Source: Bizionia paragorgiae (lineage in GTDB: Bacteria; Bacteroidota; Bacteroidia; Flavobacteriales; Flavobacteriaceae). Taken from it: a stretch of DNA of 64,000 nucleotides. The notes below the pieces were generated by a model that saw nothing but the letters and a program-made list of their open reading frames with translations, was not told where the DNA came from and made no database searches. Positions 16,872-25,048 of this stretch are shown here, piece by piece (the first letter of the stretch is position 1; each line of letters starts with the position of its first letter). Position numbers and translations under genes: made by a program. The stretch covers positions 124,001 through 188,000 of the forward strand of contig NZ_FNQK01000002.1 in the NCBI RefSeq assembly GCF_900107625.1, in the 5' to 3' direction.

Positions 16872-16904
16872 CAAAAAAAAGCCACTACTTGCGTAATGGC
16901 TTTT
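16872..16904 (-). terminator. terminator of pbp1A (cassette terminator, copy C)
   Basis: GCCACTAC (16881-16888), loop TTGC, GTAATGGC (16893-16900), with A-run 16873-16880 giving the U-run on the minus strand; 21 bp after the pbp1A stop. Confidence 0.8.
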
Positions 16905-16925
16905 AATTTTTATACTATAAACAAA

Positions 16926-19262
16926 TTATATATCTAATTCATCTGGTAAACCTTCTTGCTTTTCGTCTCCTTCAGTTTCGTCTTCCGGGTTATAATTACT
17001 ACAATCTACAGGTATTGATAACTCTGACGGTTTTTCAAAATCACCTTTTGAGATCTCCAAGTCTTCATCTTCATAACAGCTTCTCATATACATCCCCCAA
17101 ATAGGCAATGCCATCGATGCTCCTTGTCCGTAAGTAATGGTCTTAAAGTGTGCTGCTCTGTCTTCTGCACCAACCCAAACGCCTGTTACAAGGTTTGGCA
17201 CCATACCCATAAACCAACCGTCACTTTGGTTTTGTGTGGTTCCTGTTTTTCCGGCAATAGGGTTTGTAAATTGATAAGGGTACCCCGTAATAATTTCTTG
17301 ATACATCTTATTCCATTTTTCGGCCCCCTGAGTTCGTAAACGTGTACCCGAACCACCTCGTGTTACCCCTTCTAACAACTTAACGGTTACATAAGCCGAT
17401 TCTGCACTTAAAACATCACGGGTTTCTGGTGTAAACTGAAATAAAACGGTTCCGTTTTTATCTTCTATACGCTCTATCATTACTGGCTTGGTGTACACCC
17501 CTTTATTAGCAAAAGCCGAATACGCCCCTACCATTTCGTAGACACTTATATCAGCAGTTCCCAAACCAATAGACGGTACCGCAGGTATGTTAGATTCTAC
17601 ACCTAATTTCTTTGCTAAATCGGCAACAGGTTGTGGCCCTACTTTATCCATTAATCGCGCAGTAATGGTGTTTACCGACGATGCTAAAGCTTGTTGCAAG
17701 GTTATTTCTCCACCATATTTTCCATCGGAATTTTTTGGTGTCCAAGGTTCCATATTTCCAAATTTACCTTTCTCGATTGTAATTTGAGAGCGCGGTAATT
17801 TATCGCAGGGAGACATGTGCAATTGATCGATTGCCGTGGCGTACACAAACGGTTTAAAAGTAGACCCTACTTGACGTTTTCCTTGCTTAACATGATCGTA
17901 TTGAAAATGTCTGTAATCGATTCCACCAACCCACGCTTTTACTAAGCCCGTTTTAGGATCCATACTCATCATACCTGTATGTAAAAACGACTTATAATAA
18001 CGCATAGAGTCGATAGGTTTCATAATCGTATCGATTTCTCCAGCCCAAGAAAAAACCGTCATTTTTGTCGGTTTTTGAAACGATTCAATAATGTCTTTAT
18101 CAGCTATTTTTAAATCGTATTTCATATGTCTCCAACGCTCCGATTGCTTCATAGAACGCATCATTAAAGCATCCACCTCATCATTAGATAAATCTAAAAA
18201 AGGAGCCGTTTTATTTCTATCTGGCGTATTTTGATGAAAAAACTCTGCTTGTAATTTAGCCATGTGCTTTTGCACCGCCTCTTCGGCATAGGTTTGCATG
18301 CGCGAATCGATCGTCGTATAAATCTTTAGTCCGTCGTTATACAAATTGTATTTCGAGCCGTCTGGTTTTGGGTTGTCTTTAATCCACTCCTTCATATACC
18401 CGTCAAGGTGCCCTCTAAAATAAGTGGCTATTCCTTCACGGTGAGATTCTGGCGTATAGTTTAAATCTAATTCTGTTTTTTGTAATGAATCTTTTACCGT
18501 TTCCGTAATATAACCGTATTTCTCCATTTGTGATAACACCACATTTCTACGGTTTCTAACACCCACAGGGTTGCGGTTAGGCCTCGGATTGTACAAGGAG
18601 GAGTTTTTAAACATCCCCACCAACATTGCCGATTCTTTAACATCTAGATCTTTAGGCTCTTTACCAAAGTAAATACGTGCTGCCGAGCGAATACCATCGG
18701 CATTATTACCAAAATCATAAATATTAAAATACTGAGCTATAATTTCCTCTTTGGTATATTGGCGTTCCAAACGAATCGCAATAACCCATTCTTTTACTTT
18801 TTGAATAAGTCGCTCTGTAATATTTGTCGACCCTTCGCCATGAAATAATTGTTTTGCTAATTGCTGAGAGATGGTACTCGCACCACCACCAGCACCTAGT
18901 TTTACAATAGCACGTAAGGTTCCCCACCCATCAATACCCGAGTGACCGTAATAACGTGCATCTTCGGTAGCAATTAATGCGTCTACCAAATGTTTTGGAA
19001 ACTCATCGTAACCTACCGGTGTTCGGTTGTCATTAAAATAAAACTTTCCTAAGGTCTTACCATCACTAGAGATAATCTCTGAGGCTAAATTAGTATTCGG
19101 ATTTTCTAGCTGTGTGTGATCAGGCATATCTCCAAAAACACCCCAAGAGGCTAATGAAAATACGAGAACGACTGCTAATATACCTAATGAAAATAAAATC
19201 CAAAATCCGCGAACATACTTCGCAAAATCAGGACTTTTTTGGGCTTCTTTCTTCTTTGCCAT
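16926..19262 (-). CDS. penicillin-binding protein 1A, bifunctional transglycosylase/transpeptidase
   Basis: Class A PBP that polymerises and cross-links peptidoglycan at the inner membrane. Cytoplasmic tail, one membrane helix (about 18-41), then GT51 transglycosylase with ATEDARYYGHSGID (catalytic Glu100) and GGASTISQQLAKQL. The transpeptidase domain has SxxK in VGSTFKPFVYAT (about 463), SVN in ASSVNTI, and KTG in AGKTGTTQNQSDGWF (about 670). 778 aa with an acidic C-terminal tail is typical for flavobacterial PBP1A. It lies 19 bp downstream of gldH and is the last gene of a ricT-gldH-pbp1A operon, ended by the repeated terminator at 16872-16904. Confidence 0.95.
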   Translation of the reverse strand: MAKKKEAQKSPDFAKYVRGFWILFSLGILAVVLVFSLASWGVFGDMPDHTQLENPNTNLASEIISSDGKTLGKFYFNDNRTPVGYDEFPKHLVDALIATEDARYYGHSGIDGWGTLRAIVKLGAGGGASTISQQLAKQLFHGEGSTNITERLIQKVKEWVIAIRLERQYTKEEIIAQYFNIYDFGNNADGIRSAARIYFGKEPKDLDVKESAMLVGMFKNSSLYNPRPNRNPVGVRNRRNVVLSQMEKYGYITETVKDSLQKTELDLNYTPESHREGIATYFRGHLDGYMKEWIKDNPKPDGSKYNLYNDGLKIYTTIDSRMQTYAEEAVQKHMAKLQAEFFHQNTPDRNKTAPFLDLSNDEVDALMMRSMKQSERWRHMKYDLKIADKDIIESFQKPTKMTVFSWAGEIDTIMKPIDSMRYYKSFLHTGMMSMDPKTGLVKAWVGGIDYRHFQYDHVKQGKRQVGSTFKPFVYATAIDQLHMSPCDKLPRSQITIEKGKFGNMEPWTPKNSDGKYGGEITLQQALASSVNTITARLMDKVGPQPVADLAKKLGVESNIPAVPSIGLGTADISVYEMVGAYSAFANKGVYTKPVMIERIEDKNGTVLFQFTPETRDVLSAESAYVTVKLLEGVTRGGSGTRLRTQGAEKWNKMYQEIITGYPYQFTNPIAGKTGTTQNQSDGWFMGMVPNLVTGVWVGAEDRAAHFKTITYGQGASMALPIWGMYMRSCYEDEDLEISKGDFEKPSELSIPVDCSNYNPEDETEGDEKQEGLPDELDI

Positions 19263-19281
19263 CTATAATAAATTACTATTT

Positions 19282-19773
19282 TTATTGTTGTACCGAAGGT
19301 TTTTCAATTCTAAATCCAATATCGGTTACCCCTTCTAAATCTACGACACCGTTAACATCACCATTTTTTCGCATGGCATGTTGAATATGCACTGTGTATT
19401 CCCCACCTTCATCAAAAACAACACCTTCTTTATACCACAATTTGTTTTCTTTTATACTTCCTAGTCCCGTTCCTAATAGCGTCCCGTCGGGCGCAGCCAT
19501 TCTATACTCTAAGGTATCTTTTACTGCTTTGCCATTAGGGAAATTCATTTCTACAATAAGAAATAAATTATTAAACTTATACGCATTGGTATTCCGCAAG
19601 TTTACAAATAGGTTATACGGATTTATAGAATCGGGAGCCTTAATATTAAAGCTAACCACCTCATTTTTATTCCATGCATCTGGCACCGTTTTATACGCGT
19701 CAAAAACAGCATTCGAATCGCAAGAAAACAAACACAAGCTACACACAATTCCTAATAGTAATCTACTCAGCAT
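19282..19773 (-). CDS. gldH: gliding motility lipoprotein GldH
   Basis: Lipoprotein needed for gliding in Flavobacterium and linked to the T9SS/gliding machinery. Signal MLSRLLLGIVCSLCLFSC with Cys18, then the family pattern DAYKTVPDAWNKNEVVSFNI, NLFVNLRNTNAYKFNNLFLIVEM and the DTLEYRMAAPDGTLLG block. 163 aa is full length. It lies between the PSP1/RicT gene (7 bp) and pbp1A (19 bp), the usual flavobacterial order. Supports the presence of gliding/T9SS in this organism, in line with the T9SS-sorted protease at 3112-5532. Confidence 0.93.
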   Translation of the reverse strand: MLSRLLLGIVCSLCLFSCDSNAVFDAYKTVPDAWNKNEVVSFNIKAPDSINPYNLFVNLRNTNAYKFNNLFLIVEMNFPNGKAVKDTLEYRMAAPDGTLLGTGLGSIKENKLWYKEGVVFDEGGEYTVHIQHAMRKNGDVNGVVDLEGVTDIGFRIEKPSVQQ

Positions 19774-19780
19774 GTTGATA

Positions 19781-21247
19781 TTAGTCTTTATTTTTTACGT
19801 TGTCTTGCCCTTTTACATCTTTACTTCCGCCTGTTTTCGGCCTGCCTTTATCGTTACCTTTTGACGGGTTTGGTTTTGGTCGTCGTTTTGCCGGCTTTTT
19901 TACTGGCCCTTTATTTTGATCTGTTGCCCCCGCTTTATCGTCGGTTTTTGCTCTTGGCTTAGGCCGTTGTTTTGGTCTTGGCTTAGGCTTATTTGCTGTT
20001 TTAGCTTCACCTTTTACTTCCTGTCGCTTTCTAGGTTTGCTAGGTGCCGCTTTAGGTTTATCGCTTGTTTTAGCATCCGTTCGCGCTGCCGGTTTACGGG
20101 TGTTTTTATTTTTTGTATTTCTCCCTTTAGTATTTTTACGTTTTTTAGGCCCTTTTGGACTATCAAAACGCGTTAAACTATCTTGGCCAACAACATTTTC
20201 AAACTCTGTAGTAATCGCTTCTTCCACTAAATCTGAAGCATACTCTTCTAAACTTTCTACTTTTTCTTTTTTGCGGTTAAGCTCTATAATTTCTCGTGCT
20301 TGATCGGTAGTAATTTTATGCCAATTCATCCACTCCCCTTCATAAGCATACCACATATGCCCTTTAAAAATATCAGTTTTTTGGCATACTGCAGTTCCTT
20401 TTTCGGTATACAGCTTAATATCTGTTTTTGGAAATGCCTTTAAAGCGTCTAAATACGAGTCTAACTCATAATTTAAACAGCATTTAAGTTTACCACACTG
20501 ACCCGCTAATTTTTGTGGGTTTAATGATAATTGCTGGTAACGTGCTGCCGATGTGCTTACCGATCTAAAATCGGTTAACCACGTAGAACAACACAATTCG
20601 CGACCACAAGAGCCAATACCTCCTAAACGCGCTGCTTCCTGACGGAAACCGATTTGTTTCATCTCGATTCGCGTTCTAAATTCTTTAGCAAAAAGTTTTA
20701 TTAACTCTCTAAAATCGACACGATCTTCGGCCGTGTAATAAAATGTTGCTTTACTAGCATCCCCTTGGAATTCGATATCAGAAATCTTCATTTGAAGATT
20801 CAAATCAATCGCAAATTGGCGTGCTTTCACCTTCATAGGTTCCTCTCTATCACGAGCATCCGACCAAATATCGATATCTTTTTGAGAGGCCTTTCTATAT
20901 ATTTTTTGAACCTCATCACCAGTTTGACTGGCTTTTTTGCGTTTCATTTGAACACGAACCAATTCTCCGGTTAAAGTAACCACACCAATATCGTGGCCTG
21001 ATTGCGCCTCGGTAGCGACCACATCACCGATACTTAATGATAAACTCTCTGTATTTTTATAATAATGCTTACGTCCGTTTTTAAAGCGAACTTCGACAAA
21101 ATCGAAAGGTTTTTCTCCATTTGGAACTGACATGTTAGATAACCAGTCAAAAACAGTTAACTTATTGCAACTATCTGTACCGCAAGTTCCATTATTTTTG
21201 CAGCCTTTAGGTTGGCCGTCTTTTGTTGAGCAGCTTGTGCAAGCCAT
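19781..21247 (-). CDS. ricT: PSP1 domain protein, RicT-like iron-sulfur regulator
   Basis: PSP1-domain protein with a Cys-rich start (MACTSCSTKDGQPKGC) and the family blocks RREAARLGGIGSCGRELCCSTWL-like and GQCGKLKCCLNYE, whose cysteines bind a cluster in the B. subtilis RicT/YaaT complex. In Bacillus this complex helps RNase Y processing; the Bacteroidota role is not established. The PSP1 core covers about residues 30-290. The tail (about 365-488) is a low-complexity Lys/Arg/Pro/Asn-rich, strongly basic extension, probably disordered and perhaps RNA-binding. First gene of the operon with gldH and pbp1A. Confidence 0.85.
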   Translation of the reverse strand: MACTSCSTKDGQPKGCKNNGTCGTDSCNKLTVFDWLSNMSVPNGEKPFDFVEVRFKNGRKHYYKNTESLSLSIGDVVATEAQSGHDIGVVTLTGELVRVQMKRKKASQTGDEVQKIYRKASQKDIDIWSDARDREEPMKVKARQFAIDLNLQMKISDIEFQGDASKATFYYTAEDRVDFRELIKLFAKEFRTRIEMKQIGFRQEAARLGGIGSCGRELCCSTWLTDFRSVSTSAARYQQLSLNPQKLAGQCGKLKCCLNYELDSYLDALKAFPKTDIKLYTEKGTAVCQKTDIFKGHMWYAYEGEWMNWHKITTDQAREIIELNRKKEKVESLEEYASDLVEEAITTEFENVVGQDSLTRFDSPKGPKKRKNTKGRNTKNKNTRKPAARTDAKTSDKPKAAPSKPRKRQEVKGEAKTANKPKPRPKQRPKPRAKTDDKAGATDQNKGPVKKPAKRRPKPNPSKGNDKGRPKTGGSKDVKGQDNVKNKD

Positions 21248-21385
21248 ATATGTATATATTGATTCTGAACGACTTAACGCCAGAAGATGATTAAAAAAAT
21301 TGTATGCTTTTTAAGTTAAAATCATACAATACAAAGTTTTACTTCGATTTGTAAATATAAGATTATTCTAAAGACTATAAAACAT

Positions 21386-21416
21386 AAAAAAACCCGATTA
21401 GTATATCGGGCTTTTA
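21386..21416 (-). terminator. terminator of trhO
   Basis: CCCGAT (21393-21398), loop TAGTAT, ATCGGG (21405-21410), with A-run 21386-21392 giving a U-run on the minus strand; 25 bp after the trhO stop. Confidence 0.8.
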
Positions 21417-21440
21417 AATAATTGAATATGAAAATAAGAC

Positions 21441-22505
21441 TTATTTTTTCAACGTCTCAAAAATGTTTCTTAAGTCCTTTTTGTAAGGCAAATAATCGGC
21501 TCTTCCCTTTTTAAAAATATCATTGCTATTACCTTGTCCTTTTCGCAATTCCTTTTGCTCTTCGTATGGTAAAGCGTGAATCTCTTTACAAGCGGTAGAA
21601 CAACAGTTATCCATGTCTTCTTTACACGATTCACATTGAATAAATAGTAAATGACAGGCTTCATTAGCGCAGTTTACATGCGTGTCGCAAGGCGCACCAC
21701 ACTGATGGCAATTGGCAATCACATCTTCACTAATTTTTTCGGCTCTACGATCGTCGAAAACAAAGTTTTTACCCAAAAATTTATTCTCTAGTTTTTGATC
21801 GTTAACCTGACGTGTATACTCGATAATACCACCTTCTAATTGGTATACATTTTTAAAGCCTTTATGCTTAAAGTAAGCACTAGCTTTTTCACAACGGATA
21901 CCTCCAGTGCAGTACATAACCAAGTTTTTATCTTCTTTAAACTCTCGTAAATCTTCTTCTATAATATCTAAAGATTCTCTAAAGGTATCAACATCTGGAG
22001 TCACGGCATTTTTAAAATGACCGATTTCACTTTCGTAATGATTTCTCATATCGACCAACACCGTATTTTCGTCTTCGATAAGTTCGTTAAACTGACTTGC
22101 AGCAACGTGAACCCCTTTGTTGGTCACATCAAAAGCATCATCTTCTAAGCCATCGGCAACAATTTTTTTACGCACCTTAACTTTCAGTTTTAGAAAGGAC
22201 ATATTATCTTGCTCGATAGCAATATTTAATCGAATGTCTTTTAGGAAATCGATGGTATCTAAATGCGTTTTAAATTCGTTAAAACGATCTGCCGGTAAAG
22301 ATAACTGGGCATTAATACCTTCGGTAGCGACATAAATTCTTCCTAAAACGTCTAAAGCGTTCCACGTTAAAAACAAATGATCGCGAAGGATTTGAGGGTT
22401 GCCAATTTTGGCATACTGGTAAAAAGAAAGCGTTAAACGTTCTTGTCCGGCTTTTTCTATAAGCTCTGCTCTCTCTTTGGCACTTAGTTTATTGTACAGT
22501 TGCAT
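21441..22505 (-). CDS. trhO: tRNA uridine(34) hydroxylase, rhodanese family
   Basis: YceA/TrhO family enzyme making 5-hydroxyuridine at tRNA position 34 with oxygen. N-terminal acylphosphatase-like domain (1-115), rhodanese domain with active loop CTGGIRCEKASAYF (Cys199), and a Cys-rich C-terminal region (NCHQCGAPCDTHVNC...CESCKEDMDNCCS) that looks zinc-binding. 354 aa is normal for Bacteroidota members. The older name is rhodanese-related sulfurtransferase. Monocistronic, with its own terminator. Confidence 0.93.
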   Translation of the reverse strand: MQLYNKLSAKERAELIEKAGQERLTLSFYQYAKIGNPQILRDHLFLTWNALDVLGRIYVATEGINAQLSLPADRFNEFKTHLDTIDFLKDIRLNIAIEQDNMSFLKLKVKVRKKIVADGLEDDAFDVTNKGVHVAASQFNELIEDENTVLVDMRNHYESEIGHFKNAVTPDVDTFRESLDIIEEDLREFKEDKNLVMYCTGGIRCEKASAYFKHKGFKNVYQLEGGIIEYTRQVNDQKLENKFLGKNFVFDDRRAEKISEDVIANCHQCGAPCDTHVNCANEACHLLFIQCESCKEDMDNCCSTACKEIHALPYEEQKELRKGQGNSNDIFKKGRADYLPYKKDLRNIFETLKK

Positions 22506-22569
22506 GCTATACTAATTTTTTAAGGTTAAAGATTACTTTTTGCAAAAGTACTGTTTTCTAAGGTTTTCA

Positions 22570-22606
22570 ACAAAAAAAAGTCCTTTACGCTCTGCAAAGG
22601 ACTTTT
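22570..22606 (-). terminator. terminator downstream of the 30-aa small ORF
   Basis: GTCCTTT (22580-22586) with AAAGGAC (22596-22602), extended by AAAA/TTTT, loop of 9, and A-run 22572-22579 making the U-run on the minus strand. It lies upstream of trhO and 50 bp after the small ORF stop, so it has no other gene to serve. Confidence 0.75.
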
Positions 22607-22656
22607 AATAGACTAACTCGTTATTATTTTTTTTATCTCTAAAAAAAACACACGAG

Positions 22657-22749
22657 CTAACCACCATCGGCTTTACAGCTACTGTTTACATAAACAGAAA
22701 CTGAAACACCTAACGTTTTTGAAATTAATATTCTTTTTAAATATTTCAT
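22657..22749 (-). CDS. small ORF, 30 aa, unrecognised
   Basis: ATG 22749 to TAG 22657 encodes a 30-residue peptide starting MKYLKRILISKTLGVSVSVY and ending SSCKADGG. It has a basic start, a hydrophobic middle and one cysteine, and is followed by a good terminator at 22570-22606, which suggests a real short transcript between trhO and recA. It has the size of other tiny Bacteroidota peptides, but no family was recognised. Further upstream, ATG 22811 opens a 15-codon frame on the same strand that might be a leader peptide. Could also be a small RNA read by chance as a peptide. Confidence 0.4.
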   Translation of the reverse strand: MKYLKRILISKTLGVSVSVYVNSSCKADGG

Positions 22750-22874
22750 GACTTTAATATGTATTAATTAAAGTTAGACTTATAAAAACAGGAGTAAATA
22801 GTCTTTTTCATAGCAAAATTCTCCCTGCTTTATTTAGTAGATGCAAAAAGAATAAAAAGGTTGCGTCATAAATA

Positions 22875-22905
22875 TTGTAATACTTAAAATGAAGTAGTAT
22901 TTTAG
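22875..22905 (+). promoter_or_regulatory. recA promoter candidate
   Basis: TTG (22875-22877), 20 bp, then TATTTTAG (22898-22905, one mismatch to TAnnTTTG), 26 bp before the recA start codon. No obvious LexA-type palindrome was seen. Confidence 0.45.
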
Positions 22906-22931
22906 CCTAACAAATACGAAAAAATAAAACG

Positions 22932-23942
22932 ATGAGCAGCGACAAAGAAGCAAAATTAAAAGCGCTTAAATTAACTTTAGATAAGTTAGACAAAGCGTAC
23001 GGAAAGGGAACAGTAATGAAAATGAGTGACGCTGCAGTAGTAGATGTTGATGCTATTCCGTCTGGGTCTTTAGGATTAGATATCGCCTTAGGGGTTGGAG
23101 GATACCCAAGAGGTCGTGTTATAGAAATTTACGGACCAGAATCTTCTGGAAAAACAACGTTAACATTACACGCTATTGCCGAAGCACAAAAAGCAGGTGG
23201 AATTGCAGCATTTATTGATGCAGAGCACGCTTTCGACCGATTTTATGCTGCAAAATTAGGCGTAGATATCGATAATTTAATCATTTCTCAACCAGATAAC
23301 GGGGAGCAAGCACTAGAAATTGCAGATAATTTAATCCGCTCGGGAGCCATAGATATTGTTGTGGTTGACTCGGTAGCGGCACTGACACCAAAAAGTGAGA
23401 TTGAAGGAGAAATGGGAGATTCTAAAATGGGATTACACGCCCGTTTAATGTCTCAAGCCTTAAGAAAATTAACGGCATCTATAAGTAAAACCAACTGTAC
23501 CGTTATTTTTATTAACCAATTGCGTGAAAAGATTGGAGTTATGTTTGGTAACCCTGAAACGACAACAGGTGGTAATGCCTTAAAATTCTACGCTTCTGTT
23601 CGTTTAGATATCAGAAGATCGACGCAAATTAAAGATACCGACGGAAATGTTATGGGTAATAAAACCCGTGTTAAAGTCGTTAAAAATAAAGTTGCTCCGC
23701 CATTTAGACTAGCAGAATTCGACATTATGTATGGCGAAGGAATTAGTAAGGTTGGAGAGATTTTAGATGTTGCTGTAGAAAAAGAAATCGTTAAGAAAAG
23801 CGGTTCTTGGTTTAGCTATGGTGACACCAAATTAGGTCAGGGACGTGATGCTGTAAAAGCCATTATTAAAGACAACCCTGAGTTATTTGATGAATTAGAA
23901 GAAAAAATTAAAGACGCTATTAAACAAGACTTAGAGCAATAG
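22932..23942 (+). CDS. recA: recombinase RecA
   Basis: DNA strand-exchange ATPase for homologous recombination and SOS-type signalling. Walker A GPESSGKT at 68-75, Walker B region [12 protein letters not shown], loop L1/L2 region with [24 protein letters not shown] and [30 protein letters not shown], and the C-terminal acidic tail. 336 aa is full length. Monocistronic, with a strong terminator at 23963-23990. The catalytic Glu equivalent is in [10 protein letters not shown]. Confidence 0.98.
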   Translation: MSSDKEAKLKALKLTLDKLDKAYGKGTVMKMSDAAVVDVDAIPSGSLGLDIALGVGGYPRGRVIEIYGPESSGKTTLTLHAIAEAQKAGGIAAFIDAEHAFDRFYAAKLGVDIDNLIISQPDNGEQALEIADNLIRSGAIDIVVVDSVAALTPKSEIEGEMGDSKMGLHARLMSQALRKLTASISKTNCTVIFINQLREKIGVMFGNPETTTGGNALKFYASVRLDIRRSTQIKDTDGNVMGNKTRVKVVKNKVAPPFRLAEFDIMYGEGISKVGEILDVAVEKEIVKKSGSWFSYGDTKLGQGRDAVKAIIKDNPELFDELEEKIKDAIKQDLEQ

Positions 23943-23962
23943 CCTTCTTATTACAATCTATA

Positions 23963-23990
23963 AAAATCCCGAACTTTTCGGGATTTTTTT
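23963..23990 (+). terminator. recA terminator
   Basis: AAATCCCGAA (23964-23973), loop CTT, TTCGGGATTT (23977-23986), then T-run to 23990; 22 bp after the recA stop. Confidence 0.9.
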
Positions 23991-24065
23991 GTTTTTACAC
24001 GCAACCTTTTCATACTTAGAGCATCTACTAGTAAATGCGCAATTTTTTAAGTCTAATTAACACCT

Positions 24066-24473
24066 ATGAAAAAGTACCTACTAGCTTGTTTAGCTACACT
24101 CCTATTATCATGTAGTGTCAATGATGATGATTCATTGAGTAGTTATCAAACTTTACTTCCTATCGAATCGGTTGATATTCCTGACACTTTTGAGCTGGGA
24201 GAGATTTATACTATTACACTTTTTTATATAAAACCCACAAATTGTCATTCTTTTAGCGATATTTATTATTCAAAAGACCAAAACGAGCGCACTGTTTCTA
24301 TTATTAGTACCGTGTATACCAATACCAATTGCTACGAAATAAATGCAACAACAGAAGCTTCTTTTAATTTTAAAGCTACAGATCCTGGGGTTTATAAATT
24401 TATGTTTTGGAATGGTAAAGATGAAAATAATGAAGATATTTACTTGAATTACGACATTCCTGTAATAGAATAA
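24066..24473 (+). CDS. hypothetical lipoprotein
   Basis: 135 aa. Lipoprotein signal MKKYLLACLATLLLSC (lipobox LLSC, Cys16) followed by SVNDDDS, a typical acidic Bacteroidota lipoprotein export signal. The mature part is beta-rich with conserved-looking Cys (TNCHSFS, TNCYEIN) that could form a disulfide, and ends with a GVYKFMFW strand. No family recognised. It lies between recA and an ECF sigma gene, 25 bp before the latter, so it may be co-transcribed with the sigma operon. Confidence 0.75.
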   Translation: MKKYLLACLATLLLSCSVNDDDSLSSYQTLLPIESVDIPDTFELGEIYTITLFYIKPTNCHSFSDIYYSKDQNERTVSIISTVYTNTNCYEINATTEASFNFKATDPGVYKFMFWNGKDENNEDIYLNYDIPVIE

Positions 24474-24498
24474 ATAGTAACTAAACCGTTTAGATAGT

Positions 24499-25047
24499 TT
24501 GAGTTTAGATAGACTCATAGAACATTGTAAGGCTAATGATACTAAAGCACAAAGCGAACTTTATATGCTCTTTTCGAGTACATTATTTTCGATATGCTTA
24601 AAGTACTCGCGGTCCTATGCCGAAGCGGAAGATAATTTACAAGATGCGTTTATCACTATTTTTAAAAAAATAGGACAGTATAAAAATAAAGGGTCTTTTG
24701 AAGGTTGGTTAAAACGCATTACTATAAATACCGCCTTACAACGGTATAGAAAACAAGGGGGTATTTTCGATATCATTAAGGACGATGAAATTGAAGACGA
24801 AACCATCACAGAAGATGAAGAAGACGCTGTGTCGTTAGAGTATTTGTTACAAATAATTCAAGAGCTACCAAACCAATACCGCCTGGTCTTTAGCCTGTAT
24901 GTTTTAGACGGGTATTCGCACCAAGAAATTTCTGAGGCGTTACAAATAAATAAAGGCACCTCGAAATCTAACTTAGCTCGCGCTCGTCAGATTTTAAAAA
25001 CGAAAATTAAAGCATATAAACCGGGAGCTCACTCCCAATCCTTATAA
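24499..25047 (+). CDS. RNA polymerase ECF sigma factor
   Basis: Sigma-70 family ECF factor, 182 aa. Region 2: YAEAEDNLQDAFITIFKKIGQYKNKGSFEGWLKRITINTALQ (about 36-76), including the -10 recognition helix. Region 4: LPNQYRLVFSLYVLDGYSHQEISEALQINKGTSKSNLARARQIL (helix-turn-helix). The best start is TTG 24499 (MSLDRLIEHC), since no ATG precedes region 2. The next gene starts 1 nt after the stop and encodes a membrane protein that probably acts with it, the common Bacteroidota sigma/outer-membrane-protein pair. Confidence 0.92.
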   Translation: MSLDRLIEHCKANDTKAQSELYMLFSSTLFSICLKYSRSYAEAEDNLQDAFITIFKKIGQYKNKGSFEGWLKRITINTALQRYRKQGGIFDIIKDDEIEDETITEDEEDAVSLEYLLQIIQELPNQYRLVFSLYVLDGYSHQEISEALQINKGTSKSNLARARQILKTKIKAYKPGAHSQSL

Positions 25048-25048
25048 A

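Larger units (their letters stand above)
16606..16904 (-). repeat. leader cassette repeat, copy C
   Basis: Third copy of the ~295-bp unit, next to the core gene pbp1A. Its terminator part is the pbp1A terminator, which suggests this copy marks the original boundary from which the others were duplicated. Confidence 0.85.

Noticed and set aside
9471-16904. Insertion sequence or prophage in the accessory region
   Set aside because: No transposase, integrase, terminal inverted repeats or phage genes; the repeats are direct and include a promoter and signal peptide.
19394-20303. Plus-strand open frames opposite gldH and the RicT-like gene
   Set aside because: They are antisense to well-supported genes, and their composition follows the basic low-complexity tail on the other strand.
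22750-22931. Riboswitch in the trhO-recA gap
   Set aside because: No recognised aptamer core (SAM, TPP, cobalamin or others); only AT-rich sequence and a short possible leader peptide.
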